In this document: in pieces, positions 1 to 7,942 of the stretch
How the letters are laid out: every line of letters begins with the position of its first letter
Position numbering within the stretch: position 1 is the first letter of the stretch
NCBI GenBank assembly: GCA_905197485.1
Contig: CAJJYZ010000038.1
Coordinates: forward strand, 1 to 20,930
Length of the DNA: 20,930 nucleotides
DNA from: an uncultured Lachnospiraceae bacterium
Lineage (GTDB): Bacteria > Bacillota > Clostridia > Lachnospirales > Lachnospiraceae
Direction: 5' to 3'
Position numbers and translations under genes: made by a program
Notes under the pieces: generated by a model
The model's database searches: none
Seen by the model: only the letters and a program-made list of their open reading frames with translations
What the model was told of the DNA's origin: nothing

Positions 1-6
1 TTAGTT

Positions 7-35
7 ATAATAGCAAACATCCCGACAGATGTCAA
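7..35 (-). promoter_or_regulatory. Strong sigma-A promoter firing leftward out of the window
   Basis: On the minus strand a perfect -35 TTGACA (plus 30-35) is followed after exactly 17 bases by a -10 TATTAT (plus 7-12), so transcription would start at about base 1 and leave the window. Upstream of the -35 the minus strand carries three A-tracts (plus-strand T runs at about 40-45, 49-55 and 58-62), spaced close to one helical turn, as in an UP-element or curved promoter. The gene it drives lies outside the window. The boxes and spacing are seen directly; promoter activity is inferred. Confidence 0.75.
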
Positions 36-115
36 CACCTTTTTTCACTTTTTTTCATTTTTCTTCAAATTCTTCCTTTTTCCTTCAAAAACCGCCGAAT
101 TTCCGGCGAAAGCCA

Positions 116-144
116 TTGTATTACGTTCTAAAGTATAGCATACT
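116..144 (+). promoter_or_regulatory. Probable promoter of the P1-peptidase operon
   Basis: TTGTAT (116-121) and CATACT (139-144) are separated by 17 bases and read toward the peptidase gene. A second -10-like TATAAT lies at 150-155 but has only a poor -35 (TCTAAA at 127-132) and would leave a very short leader before the GGGAGG ribosome site at 165-170. The first pair is preferred, with moderate confidence. Confidence 0.45.
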
Positions 145-179
145 GGAATTATAATTTTCGTATCGGGAGGAATCAGAAT

Positions 180-1130
180 ATGAAAGAAATAGAATTTTTT
201 GAAATAGATGGCGTGCGAATTGGCAATGCTCAAAATATAGAAGCGCAAACCGGTGTGACGGTTCTCCTATTTGATAACGGTGCGGCTGTCGGCGTTGACA
301 TCAGCGGAGGGGGACCTGCTTCCAGAGAAACGCCGCTCGCCTCGCCGCTTACCGCAGATAATCCTCTGAATGCACTCGTCTTTTCCGGCGGCTCTGCCTA
401 CGGGCTTTCTGCTTCGGATGGAGTGATGCGTTATCTGGAAGAACGGGATATCGGCTATCCGACCGGATTTGCAAAAGTTCCTCTTGTATGCCAATCCTGT
501 ATTTACGATTTGAATCTTGGAAGCTCCTCCATACGCCCAGATGCGGCAATGGGATATGCCGCCTGCCGGAATGCGGAACTTCCACATGAAAGTACTTTAG
601 AACTATGTGGAACTATCGGCGCCGGAACCGGCGCGAGTGTGGGAAAGCTTTGTGGCCCTGACCGCGCCTCCAAAACAGGCATCGGAATCTACGCCGCCTC
701 TATCGGAGAATTGAAAATGGCCGCCGTTGTTGTCTTGAATGCCATGGGGGATGTTTTCAATCCGGAAAACGGGAAAAAGATTGCAGGTCTTCTTACAGAA
801 AGCGGAGATGGATTTGCTGATAGCAAAGAACTTCTTTATCAATTATTTACACCGACAGACCTGTTTACAGGGAACGCCACTCTTTCCAATAGTAATACAA
901 CCATTGGAGCTATCATTACAAACGGAAAATTTTCAACGGCAGAACTGAATAAAATTGCTTCCATGACACGTTGTGCCTATGCAAGATGTATCAACCCTGT
1001 CGGAACGATGGCTGACGGCGATTCCATTTATGCACTATCTGTTGGAACGGTAGCCGCGGATATCAATATGGCCGGAACATTTGCAGCCGATGTGATGGAA
1101 AAAGCAATTCAAAGAGCCGCTTTATCATAA
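180..1130 (+). CDS. P1 (DmpA/S58) family aminopeptidase-like hydrolase
   Basis: Protein of 316 residues of the P1/DmpA family of N-terminal-nucleophile hydrolases (L-aminopeptidase/D-esterase; NylC is a relative). These are made as one chain and cleaved autocatalytically before the nucleophile. Supporting motifs are the Gly-rich VFSGGSAYGL near residues 67-76, IGAGTGASVGK at 146-156, and SNSNTTIGAIITN at 236-248. By analogy with NylC, which is cut between Asn and Thr, Thr240 in the Asn239-Thr240 pair is the likely nucleophile, giving chains of about 239 and 77 residues. No signal peptide is visible, so it is probably cytoplasmic. The start has GGAGG nine bases upstream. It heads an operon with the radical SAM gene 31 bases downstream. 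Natural substrate is unknown; peptide or cyclic-amide hydrolysis is a family-level guess. Confidence 0.88.
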   Translation: MKEIEFFEIDGVRIGNAQNIEAQTGVTVLLFDNGAAVGVDISGGGPASRETPLASPLTADNPLNALVFSGGSAYGLSASDGVMRYLEERDIGYPTGFAKVPLVCQSCIYDLNLGSSSIRPDAAMGYAACRNAELPHESTLELCGTIGAGTGASVGKLCGPDRASKTGIGIYAASIGELKMAAVVVLNAMGDVFNPENGKKIAGLLTESGDGFADSKELLYQLFTPTDLFTGNATLSNSNTTIGAIITNGKFSTAELNKIASMTRCAYARCINPVGTMADGDSIYALSVGTVAADINMAGTFAADVMEKAIQRAALS

Positions 1131-1161
1131 ACACCATAAATCTATAGAAGGAATAAAAATC

Positions 1162-2106
1162 ATGACAAATCAGATGTTAAAAAATTACGGAGAAAAACGC
1201 TACTATTCTCTTGACTATTATCTCAGACAAACTTATGGGGAGAAGCTATACAAGCTATCGTTAAATGGAGGTATGACTTGTCCAAACCGGGACGGCGCTC
1301 TCGGAACAAGAGGTTGTATTTTCTGCAGCGCCGGAGGTTCCGGAGATTTTGCTTCCTCTCCCGGGAAATCCATCACCGAACAGATTCAAGACGGGAAAGC
1401 GCTTGTCTCCCGCAAATATTCCGGTCATTCGTACATCGCCTACTTCCAGGCGTTTACAAACACTTACGCACCTGTGGAATATCTGGAAAAAATCTTCATG
1501 GAAGCAATCAATGAACCGGAAGTGAAGATTCTTTCTATCGCCACGAGACCCGATTGTTTGAGTGAAGATATTCTGAACCTTCTTGAACGATTGAATCAGA
1601 TAAAACCGGTCTGGGTGGAGCTCGGTCTTCAAACCATTCACGAAGAAAGCGCCAGATTCATCCGAAGAGGATATAAACTCCCTGTATTCGAAACTGCCGT
1701 AACGAATCTGCGCCGCATTGGGGTAGAGGTCATTGTCCACGTCATTTTATATCTTCCGGGCGAGACAGAAGAAATGATGCTCGATACCATTTCTTACTTG
1801 AATCATCAGGATATTCAGGGAATCAAGCTGCAGCTTCTTCATGTTCTAAAAGGAACCGACCTTGCTGAATCTTATGAAAAACATCATTTTCATCTTCCCT
1901 CATTAGAGGAATATGTGGTATTATTAGGTAGATGTATTTCCATTCTTCGCCCAGATATTGTGATTCACAGGCTGACCGGCGATGGACCGAAGGAAATTCT
2001 CATAGCACCAAAATGGACCGGCAATAAGCGCCAGGTTCTTAATACGATACAAAAATATTTGAAGGACCGGGATATCCGGCAGGGAAAGGAGTATCGAAAT
2101 GTCTGA
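1162..2106 (+). CDS. TIGR01212-type (YhcC-like) radical SAM protein
   Basis: Protein of 314 residues. The iron-sulfur cluster Cys set is spaced C-x11-C-x2-C (Cys40, Cys52, Cys55) within a TCPNRDG...GCIFC context, which is the signature of the TIGR01212/YhcC family rather than the usual CxxxCxxC. Further family-like blocks are the SIATRPDCL segment, the WVELGLQT segment and VHVILYLPGET. It should bind a [4Fe-4S] cluster and S-adenosylmethionine and make a 5'-deoxyadenosyl radical. As far as I know the substrate of this family is not established; an RNA-modifying role has been suggested by similarity to Elp3-type enzymes. AAGGA lies about ten bases before the ATG. Its stop overlaps the next start by eight bases, so the two are translationally coupled. 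Confidence 0.9.
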   Translation: MTNQMLKNYGEKRYYSLDYYLRQTYGEKLYKLSLNGGMTCPNRDGALGTRGCIFCSAGGSGDFASSPGKSITEQIQDGKALVSRKYSGHSYIAYFQAFTNTYAPVEYLEKIFMEAINEPEVKILSIATRPDCLSEDILNLLERLNQIKPVWVELGLQTIHEESARFIRRGYKLPVFETAVTNLRRIGVEVIVHVILYLPGETEEMMLDTISYLNHQDIQGIKLQLLHVLKGTDLAESYEKHHFHLPSLEEYVVLLGRCISILRPDIVIHRLTGDGPKEILIAPKWTGNKRQVLNTIQKYLKDRDIRQGKEYRNV

Positions 2107-2611
2107 ATCATTTACATTATATAAGCTCATTGTGCTATACATGCTGGAAAAAGTAGATTTTCCATTGACGAACGGACAGATTTCCGAGTTTGTATTGGAC
2201 AAGGGCTACACCACCTATTTCAAACTACAGCAGACGCTCTCGGAGATGGTCGAAGCGAGATTTATCCACGAAGAAGTCACTCACAATCGCACCTTGTATC
2301 ATCTGACGGAAGAAGGGGCTTCCACACTCCACTTCTTCGGCAATAAAATCTCTCCTGCAATCAAAAAAGATATCGATGCTTTTCTAGAAGAGCACCGCTA
2401 TGAATTGAAGAACGAGGTTTCTGCGCGGGCAGATTATTTTCCGAATAATCTCGGAGAATTTTCTGTGCAATGCAGAGTGGTGGAAAACGAAGCAAACCTG
2501 ATTGATTTGACGCTGCTCGTTCCTTCCGAAAAGGAGGCGCAGGCAATCGCGAATAACTGGCCTCGGAAAAGCGAGAAAATCTATGCTTTTCTCATGAAAA
2601 ACCTACTATAA
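2099..2611 (+). CDS. DUF4364 family winged-helix protein
   Basis: Protein of 170 residues matching the Clostridia-wide DUF4364 family as I remember it. The N-terminal ~75 residues read as a winged helix of the PadR/MarR type: helices around FTLYKLIVLYML and TNGQISEFVL, a recognition-helix region TYFKLQQTLSEMVEARFI, and a wing ending in LYHLTEEG. The C-terminal half (about 95-170) is an alpha/beta region with no motif I can assign. A DNA-binding or regulatory role is inferred from the fold only. It starts inside the last codons of the radical SAM gene (ATGTCTGA overlap) and is the last gene before a strong terminator. What it regulates cannot be read from the sequence. Confidence 0.85.
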   Translation: MSESFTLYKLIVLYMLEKVDFPLTNGQISEFVLDKGYTTYFKLQQTLSEMVEARFIHEEVTHNRTLYHLTEEGASTLHFFGNKISPAIKKDIDAFLEEHRYELKNEVSARADYFPNNLGEFSVQCRVVENEANLIDLTLLVPSEKEAQAIANNWPRKSEKIYAFLMKNLL

Positions 2612-2630
2612 ACTTTCACTCTGGTCATGA

Positions 2631-2692
2631 AAAAGACATTGCATGCGGATGCAGACGAATCTTATCGTCCCATTCCACACGCAATGTCTTTT
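2631..2692. terminator. Bidirectional intrinsic terminator with nested hairpin
   Basis: AAAAGACATTGC (2631-2642) and GCAATGTCTTTT (2681-2692) are perfect 12-base inverted repeats, and the arms supply a T run on each strand. The 38-base loop holds a second stem, GACGA (2654-2658) with TCGTC (2665-2669). It ends the rightward peptidase operon and the leftward rarA operon, and its last two bases overlap the rarA stop codon. Confidence 0.88.
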
Positions 2693-4013
2693 ATTCTGCT
2701 TCTGATTTTATTTTTTCCAAATGTTCCCGAATCGTCTTCTCATATCCCATATCCGAAGGCTCATAAAAGACTGCATCTTGAATTTCATCCGGCAGGTATT
2801 GCTGCTTCACATAATGATTTTGGAAGTTATGCGCATACTGATACCCGATTCCATGTCCCAAATCCTTCGAACCTTTATAATGCGAATCTTGCAGGTGGGA
2901 CGGCACCGTCGTCTTTTTCGTTCTTACATTATCCATCGCCGCGAAAATAGCGCTGCAGGCAGAGTTACTCTTCGGAGCTGTCGCCACATAAAGTACCGCC
3001 TGAGATAAAATAATCTGTGCTTCCGGCATTCCAACCCGTTCCACCGCCTGTGCCGCAGATACGGCGACCGTAAGCGCCTGCGGGTCCGCATTCCCCACAT
3101 CCTCCGACGCGCAAATCATAATGCGCCGGGCAATAAACTTAATATCTTCTCCGGCATAGAGCATCTTCGCAAGATAATAGACTGCTGCATCCGGGTCGGA
3201 ACCACGCATACTCTTGATAAACGCGGAAATCGTATCATAATGATTATCCCCCGTCTTGTCATAGCGAACGACCCTCTTCTGAATACATTCGGAAGCGACA
3301 TCCAGCGTAATATGAATCTTCCCGTCTTCGCTTCTTGGAGTCGTAAGAACTCCGAGCTCAATCGCATTCAACGCATTTCTCGCATCTCCTCCTGAAATAT
3401 CCGCCAGAAACTCAAGCGCATCCTCCTCCAGAACCGCCCGATAACTTCCCATCCCTTTCTCCGAATCATACACCGCACGTTTCAGAAGCACTTTAATATC
3501 TTCTCTGCTAAGCGGCTTCAGTTCAAACACACTGGAACGGGATATCAAAGCGCCGTTCACTTCAAAATATGGATTCTCTGTCGTTGCTCCGATTAAAATG
3601 AGTGTTCCGTCTTCTACAAAAGGAAGCAGATAGTCCTGCTGCCCCTTATTGAAGCGATGAATCTCATCCACAAAAAGAATCGTCTTCTTTCCATACATGC
3701 CAAGCGTATTTTTCGCCTCTTCCACGACGGCTTCCATATCTTTCTTCCCGGCAACCGTCGCGTTGATTTGCTTAAATTCCGCGCTCGTCGTATTGGCAAT
3801 CACTTTTGCCAGCGTTGTTTTCCCCGTTCCCGGAGGCCCGTAGAATATAATCGAGCGAATCTTATCCGCTTTAATTGCACGATAGAGCAGCTTATCTTTC
3901 CCAATGATATGCTGCTGTCCGACCACTTCTTCTAAAGTAGTCGGTCGAAGCCTTGACGCCAACGGCGATTCCTTCTCTTTTGTATTTTCAGCCATGTATT
4001 CAAATAAATCCAT
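2691..4013 (-). CDS. rarA: Replication-associated recombination protein A (RarA/MgsA), AAA+ ATPase
   Basis: Protein of 440 residues, the usual length for the RarA/MgsA/WRNIP1 family of clamp-loader-like AAA+ ATPases that act at stalled replication forks. Visible motifs are Walker A GPPGTGKT (59-66), Walker B ILFVDE (112-117) followed by IHRFNK, sensor-1 GATTENP (142-148), and SRSS with the arginine finger near 159-162. The C-terminal half carries the family segments GSDPDAAVYYLAKML and the YKGSKDLGHGIGYQY region of the tetramerisation domain. ATG at 4013 is chosen because TAGGAG lies just upstream. The reading frame could extend to a TTG at 4037 inside tcdA, which is less likely. It is last in the deacetylase-tcdA-rarA operon, ten bases after the tcdA stop. 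Confidence 0.96.
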   Translation of the reverse strand: MDLFEYMAENTKEKESPLASRLRPTTLEEVVGQQHIIGKDKLLYRAIKADKIRSIIFYGPPGTGKTTLAKVIANTTSAEFKQINATVAGKKDMEAVVEEAKNTLGMYGKKTILFVDEIHRFNKGQQDYLLPFVEDGTLILIGATTENPYFEVNGALISRSSVFELKPLSREDIKVLLKRAVYDSEKGMGSYRAVLEEDALEFLADISGGDARNALNAIELGVLTTPRSEDGKIHITLDVASECIQKRVVRYDKTGDNHYDTISAFIKSMRGSDPDAAVYYLAKMLYAGEDIKFIARRIMICASEDVGNADPQALTVAVSAAQAVERVGMPEAQIILSQAVLYVATAPKSNSACSAIFAAMDNVRTKKTTVPSHLQDSHYKGSKDLGHGIGYQYAHNFQNHYVKQQYLPDEIQDAVFYEPSDMGYEKTIREHLEKIKSEAE

Positions 4014-4023
4014 CTCTAATCTC

Positions 4024-4740
4024 CTATACTCCTGCAAGTTCCCGAATCACTTCACCGGCAAGCATCAGTCCTGCTACCGGCGGTACAAAAGAAATACTTC
4101 CCGGAAGAGAGCGTCTCATCCCTTTATCTTCCCCAGTCATACGTTCCGACGTATCAATCGGAGTCTCCTTGGAGTAGACGACTTTTAATTTCCGGATGCC
4201 TCGCGCTTTCAACTCTTTTCGCATCACTTTACACAGCGGGCAAACCGATGTCTTATAAATATCCGTAATCTCAAATAATTCCGGATGCAGTTTATTCCCG
4301 GTTCCCATACTGCTGATAATCGGGATTCCCTTTTCTCTCGCGATTTGTACCAGCGCTAATTTTGCCGTCACCGTATCAATCGCATCGATAATATAATCAA
4401 CGGATTCCTGAAAAAGTTCCTCAATATTTTCCGGCAAAACAAACGTTTCATATGTTTTCACTTCAATCTCCGGACAAATATCACGAATCCGTTCCTCCAT
4501 TACTTTTGTCTTGTATTGTCCGACCGTACTATGATAAGCAATGGACTGACGGTTAATATTTGTAAGTGAAACTGTGTCATTATCAATCAAAATCAATTTA
4601 CCGACCCCGCTTCTTGCCAACGCTTCGATGCAATGAGAACCAACGCCTCCCACACCGAACACCATCACAGTGGCATTCCGAAGTCTCTCGATTCCTTCTG
4701 TTCCGATTAGCAATTCTGTTCTGGAATATTCATGAATCAT
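4024..4740 (-). CDS. tcdA: tRNA threonylcarbamoyladenosine dehydratase (TcdA/CsdL)
   Basis: Protein of 238 residues, an E1-like ThiF/MoeB-superfamily ATPase that converts t6A37 of ANN-decoding tRNAs to its cyclic form (ct6A). Visible are the nucleotide-binding GVGGVGSH (29-36), DNDTVSLTNINRQ (53-65), the DAID motif (119-122), and CPLC (167-170), where TcdA-type proteins carry cysteines in the crossover region. It lacks the C-terminal extension of some proteobacterial homologues. The ribosome site AGGAG overlaps the stop codon of the upstream deacetylase gene, so the pair is tightly coupled. A ThiF or MoeB sulfur-transfer protein is the alternative, but the TNINRQ context, the length and the absence of thi/moa neighbours favour TcdA. 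Confidence 0.92.
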   Translation of the reverse strand: MIHEYSRTELLIGTEGIERLRNATVMVFGVGGVGSHCIEALARSGVGKLILIDNDTVSLTNINRQSIAYHSTVGQYKTKVMEERIRDICPEIEVKTYETFVLPENIEELFQESVDYIIDAIDTVTAKLALVQIAREKGIPIISSMGTGNKLHPELFEITDIYKTSVCPLCKVMRKELKARGIRKLKVVYSKETPIDTSERMTGEDKGMRRSLPGSISFVPPVAGLMLAGEVIRELAGV

Positions 4741-4749
4741 ATGTATCTC

Positions 4750-5454
4750 CTAATCTAAAATCATTTCATCGACTGTTACAAATTCATATCCTTCCTGCAA
4801 AAGAATATCGATAATGCGAAGCGCCGCATCCACCGAACTTTGGTAACAATCATGCAGTAATATCATATCATTTTCTTTTACCTGAGTCACTACTTTATTC
4901 ACGATTTCATCCACATTCTTCGTCGTCCAGTCAAGAGGGTCAACAGTCCACAGTACCGGAATGACCGAAAGTTCTTTTTCCAGATTCTTCTGCCAGATGC
5001 CGAACGGCGGCCTTACAAAACTCACTTCTTCTCCGATAATTCCTTCTACCACTTCATTCGTACTCTGAATCTCATCCTTCGCCTGCTCATCCGACATCTT
5101 CGTAATATCCACATGATGATACGTATGGTTTCCAATTAGATGTCCTTCTTTTTTCTGCCTTCCGATAATCTCAGGATTTGCTTTCGCCAGATTCCCAATC
5201 ACGAAAAAACTTGCCTTTACATTGCGTTTCTTTAATCCATCCAATAATTGCGGCGTAAATGTCGGATGCGGTCCGTCGTCAAACGTAATGGCAATCTTCG
5301 GCTTTTCTGCCTCCTCCTGATTCGTTTCCACTTCTTCTCCCGTCTCGATAGCCGCTTTCTTTTGATTCATCTTCATTCCAGCATTATATTCACATACAAG
5401 AAGCACTGTATAAAGAATCCCACAAACAATCAGTAGATTTTTGCGCCATCTCAT
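4750..5454 (-). CDS. Membrane-anchored polysaccharide deacetylase (NodB/CE4 family)
   Basis: Protein of 234 residues. Residues 1-5 are basic and 6-23 form one hydrophobic segment with no obvious signal peptidase site, so it is probably an N-anchored enzyme facing outward, followed by an acidic linker to residue 50. The NodB domain shows all five CE4 motifs: TFDDGPHP (57-64, with Asp59/Asp60), HTYHH (His110 and His114 as metal ligands), RPPFG (148-152), DPLDW (172-176) and LLHD (199-202). Family activity is metal-dependent N-deacetylation of peptidoglycan or another cell-surface glycan; the substrate is not readable here. The ATG at 5454 is used, but a GTG at 5478 would add eight residues and cannot be excluded. 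First gene of the tcdA-rarA operon; I see no convincing promoter. Confidence 0.9.
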   Translation of the reverse strand: MRWRKNLLIVCGILYTVLLVCEYNAGMKMNQKKAAIETGEEVETNQEEAEKPKIAITFDDGPHPTFTPQLLDGLKKRNVKASFFVIGNLAKANPEIIGRQKKEGHLIGNHTYHHVDITKMSDEQAKDEIQSTNEVVEGIIGEEVSFVRPPFGIWQKNLEKELSVIPVLWTVDPLDWTTKNVDEIVNKVVTQVKENDMILLHDCYQSSVDAALRIIDILLQEGYEFVTVDEMILD

Positions 5455-5504
5455 CCTCAGATACCTGCCAATCCACACTCTCTTCTTTTATACATATGCA
5501 ATGA

Positions 5505-5539
5505 CAAAAGGGAGAATGCAGTTCAGACCACATCCTCCC
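5505..5539 (-). terminator. Intrinsic terminator after the flavin reductase gene
   Basis: On the minus strand GGGAGGATG (plus 5531-5539) pairs with CATTCTCCC (plus 5510-5518), nine base pairs including one G-U, with a 12-base loop and a TTTTG tail (plus 5505-5509). It starts ten bases past the flavin reductase stop and separates that operon from the deacetylase operon. Confidence 0.75.
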
Positions 5540-5548
5540 CTTCTTCCT

Positions 5549-6112
5549 CTATTTTTTCTTCACACTATAGCCGAATGTTCCAAGAAGATTCCCCAATCTA
5601 TAATATTCTCCATGAGAATAGATAATCGGTTTTGACTTCTCAAGCTCCAACTTGTTCTTCTCATTCAGATAAGCTTCGTCCACATTCACTGCCACCACAT
5701 CCGCAAGGAACATATGATGGGAGCCAAGCTCTTCAATCTTTCTCACCTTACATTCGATATTCACCGGACTTTCCGCAATCAACGGAGCCTGCACCTGACT
5801 TGCTTTTTCCACATGCAGGTTCATCTCCCGGAACTTATCCACATCCCTTCCTGATTTTACCCCGCAGTAATCGGTTGCATACGCAAGCTCTTCCGTCGTA
5901 AGATTCACGACAAATTCTCCGGTTCTCTTGAGAATGTCGTAAGAATATCTCTCCGGTCTTACGGAAATCGAAAGCATCGGAGGATTCGTGCAGATTGTTC
6001 CAGCCCATGCGACTGTAATAATATTCGTCTTTCCTTCCTCGTCTGCCATGCTCACCATAACAACCGGCAGCGGATAAAGCATATTTCCGCCTTTCCATGT
6101 CTGTTTTGCCAT
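5549..6112 (-). CDS. Flavin reductase-like / FMN-binding split-barrel protein
   Basis: Protein of 187 residues of the flavin reductase-like (DIM6/NTAB, PF01613-type) family. The opening LYPLPVVMVSMADEEGKTNIITVAWAG matches the conserved P-x-P-V-x-(L/M)-V-(S/T) start and the FMN-phosphate contact region of these split-barrel dimers; ISVRPERYSYDIL and FVVNL follow in the usual order, then a conserved cysteine in DYCGVKSGRD. Members bind FMN and either reduce flavin with NAD(P)H or act as small flavoproteins of unknown partner. It lies 16 bases after the pyrophosphatase gene and probably shares its transcript. An AAGGAG site precedes the ATG at a rather long spacing. No oxygenase partner gene is nearby, so the physiological role is open. 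Confidence 0.87.
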   Translation of the reverse strand: MAKQTWKGGNMLYPLPVVMVSMADEEGKTNIITVAWAGTICTNPPMLSISVRPERYSYDILKRTGEFVVNLTTEELAYATDYCGVKSGRDVDKFREMNLHVEKASQVQAPLIAESPVNIECKVRKIEELGSHHMFLADVVAVNVDEAYLNEKNKLELEKSKPIIYSHGEYYRLGNLLGTFGYSVKKK

Positions 6113-6128
6113 ATTCTTCTTGTTCTCC

Positions 6129-7784
6129 TTAATTCTGTAATGATACTACAATCGCAGGTATCAACTGTTTCTTACGGGACACAACCCCTTTTAACACAAT
6201 CTCCTCAATCGCATCCGGCAAATCGAATGCTGTTGTAATAATTCCTCTTGCATTGTTGCCGATGCAGAGCAGTTCTGTTGTCTCCTCGATAATATTCGTC
6301 AACATCATATACATCACATCCAGCCCTTTTTCCAAAAGCGCCGTTTTCATATATGGTTGTACCCGTTTCTTGATTTCTTCCAGTTCTTCTTTGCTCATGC
6401 AGTTAATCTGACTGACTCCAAGGTCAATCCCGCTTACTTCAAATTTTTTAAAGTCCTGGAAACAAATCTCCTTCGGAGTCTTATTCGTCAGATTGCTTCC
6501 GGCGCGAAACATATTCGCCGCCAATTCTTCAATGTCAATCTCCGCAATCTTCGCCAGTTCTCTCGCAATTTTCTCATCCACCGGCGTGCATGTCGGCGAA
6601 CGGAACATCAAAGTATCGGAAGTAATTGCCGCACAGAGGAGCGCCGCGATTGTCTGGTTAATCTCCACATCGTGTTCCCGATACATCTGATACACAATCG
6701 TGGCAGTACATCCTACCGGCTGGTTACGGAAATAAACCGGTCCCACCGTCTCGATTCCTGTTCCCAGTCTGTGGTGGTCGATAATCTCCAGAATGCTTGC
6801 CTCATCGATTCCATCTACCGCCTGTGTCTTCTCATTGTGGTCTACAAGAATGACTTCCTTCTTCTTCGCATCCATTAATCTTCTTCTGGAGATAAAACCA
6901 CAGAATTTTCCGCGTTTATCTACAATCGGGAAATCACGATACCGCTTCTTCGCCATCGCGTCTTTAATGTCTTCAATGTAATCTCCCGGTCGGAACATGA
7001 CAAGATTATCCTTCGTCATAAAATGCTTCACCGGAATACTCTGATTGATAAGACGGGCAACTGTAAACGTATCGTGGGGCGTACTGATAATCACGCACCC
7101 TTTCTCTTCCGCTAATTTCTTAATCGTCTTCGACACCGCCGAGTCCTGACAGACCACAATACAGCTTGCCTCCATCTCGATAGCGCAAAACTGTGCTTCA
7201 TATCGGTTGCCAAGTATGATAAGGTCGCCCGGTTCTATGAAATCTTCCATAGATTCCGCATTGGAAGCTCCGATTCCCACTTTTCCTTTGTCAAAATAGG
7301 CTTCCCCGTCTCCGATAATCAGCTTTCCATCCAGCGTCTCCGCAATGCTCTTATACTGCGTCTTCGCTTCTGACAGAAGGTTCCTTCCGTACATATCCAT
7401 GTAGGACTTCGCAATATCTCCTACCGTAATCAAACCTTCTAATTCTCCGCTCTCCGCAAAAACAGGAATAGACTTATTCTTGTTCTCCTTCATCAGCTCC
7501 CATGTTCTTCTTAAAGAGACATTGCTCGATACGCCTGCAATCTTGTTCAATTCAATGTCCTTTACCTGTGTCCGCACATTATCAAGAAGCCCTGGTGGCG
7601 TCACTCCGAATCTTGTCAGAACATACTGGGTCTCTTCATTAATCTGACCTGCCCGCTTCGCGACATAATTCCCGCCGGTCGTCTGCCGTTTCAAATTGGC
7701 ATATGCGATTGCCGAGCAGATAGAATCCGTATCCGGGTTCTTATGTCCTACCACATATACTTTTTTTGCTTTTCTGTTCTCCAT
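6129..7784 (-). CDS. ppaC: CBS-DRTGG family II (Mn-dependent) inorganic pyrophosphatase
   Basis: Protein of 551 residues. The DHH-phosphoesterase N-terminal part opens with VVGHKNPDTDS (His14, Asp18, Asp20 as metal ligands). It is interrupted by a regulatory insert of CBS 1 (about 70-125), a DRTGG domain (about 140-240) and CBS 2 (about 245-310). Catalysis resumes with VDHNEK, IDHHRLG and SDTLMF, then a C-terminal DHHA2-type domain. This order and length are those of clostridial CBS-PPases, which hydrolyse PPi with Mn/Co and are inhibited by AMP/ADP and activated by ATP or diadenosine polyphosphates. Regulation of this protein is inferred from the family. GGAAAGGAAACG precedes the ATG. It is divergent from the S1 gene, and I could not find a complete promoter for it. 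Confidence 0.94.
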   Translation of the reverse strand: MENRKAKKVYVVGHKNPDTDSICSAIAYANLKRQTTGGNYVAKRAGQINEETQYVLTRFGVTPPGLLDNVRTQVKDIELNKIAGVSSNVSLRRTWELMKENKNKSIPVFAESGELEGLITVGDIAKSYMDMYGRNLLSEAKTQYKSIAETLDGKLIIGDGEAYFDKGKVGIGASNAESMEDFIEPGDLIILGNRYEAQFCAIEMEASCIVVCQDSAVSKTIKKLAEEKGCVIISTPHDTFTVARLINQSIPVKHFMTKDNLVMFRPGDYIEDIKDAMAKKRYRDFPIVDKRGKFCGFISRRRLMDAKKKEVILVDHNEKTQAVDGIDEASILEIIDHHRLGTGIETVGPVYFRNQPVGCTATIVYQMYREHDVEINQTIAALLCAAITSDTLMFRSPTCTPVDEKIARELAKIAEIDIEELAANMFRAGSNLTNKTPKEICFQDFKKFEVSGIDLGVSQINCMSKEELEEIKKRVQPYMKTALLEKGLDVMYMMLTNIIEETTELLCIGNNARGIITTAFDLPDAIEEIVLKGVVSRKKQLIPAIVVSLQN

Positions 7785-7888
7785 CGTTTCCTTTCCATCC
7801 TTAATCGTAGTAATACTAGGTTGCCACTTTTTTTGGCTTTCGTCAACTATATTTTACTACACTTTTGTTTTATTTTGTATATATTTTG

Positions 7889-7897
7889 TGTTATAAT
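7889..7897 (+). promoter_or_regulatory. Extended -10 promoter of the S1-domain gene
   Basis: TGT-TATAAT: a perfect -10 at 7892-7897 with the extended -10 TG at 7889-7890, 45 bases before the start codon. The -35 region is only T/A-rich (7868-7874), so recognition would lean on the extended -10. Confidence 0.6.
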
Positions 7898-7942
7898 GGG
7901 ATAAATAAAAAATTAACAACACAATTATGAACGAGGTGCATG

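Noticed and set aside
87..108. Short CGCCG/CGGCG hairpin followed by TTTTT on the minus strand.
   Set aside because: The stem is only five pairs, and no leftward gene ends here; the flanking genes are divergent, so a terminator makes little sense.
2627..2950. Plus-strand open frame of about 107 codons.
   Set aside because: It overlaps the terminator and the 3' end of rarA on the other strand, has no ribosome site and no recognisable protein features.
7785..7860. TTGACG on the minus strand as -35 of the pyrophosphatase promoter.
   Set aside because: No acceptable -10 at 16-19 bases; the nearest A/T box (TAGTAT) is 22 bases away. The real promoter was not identified.
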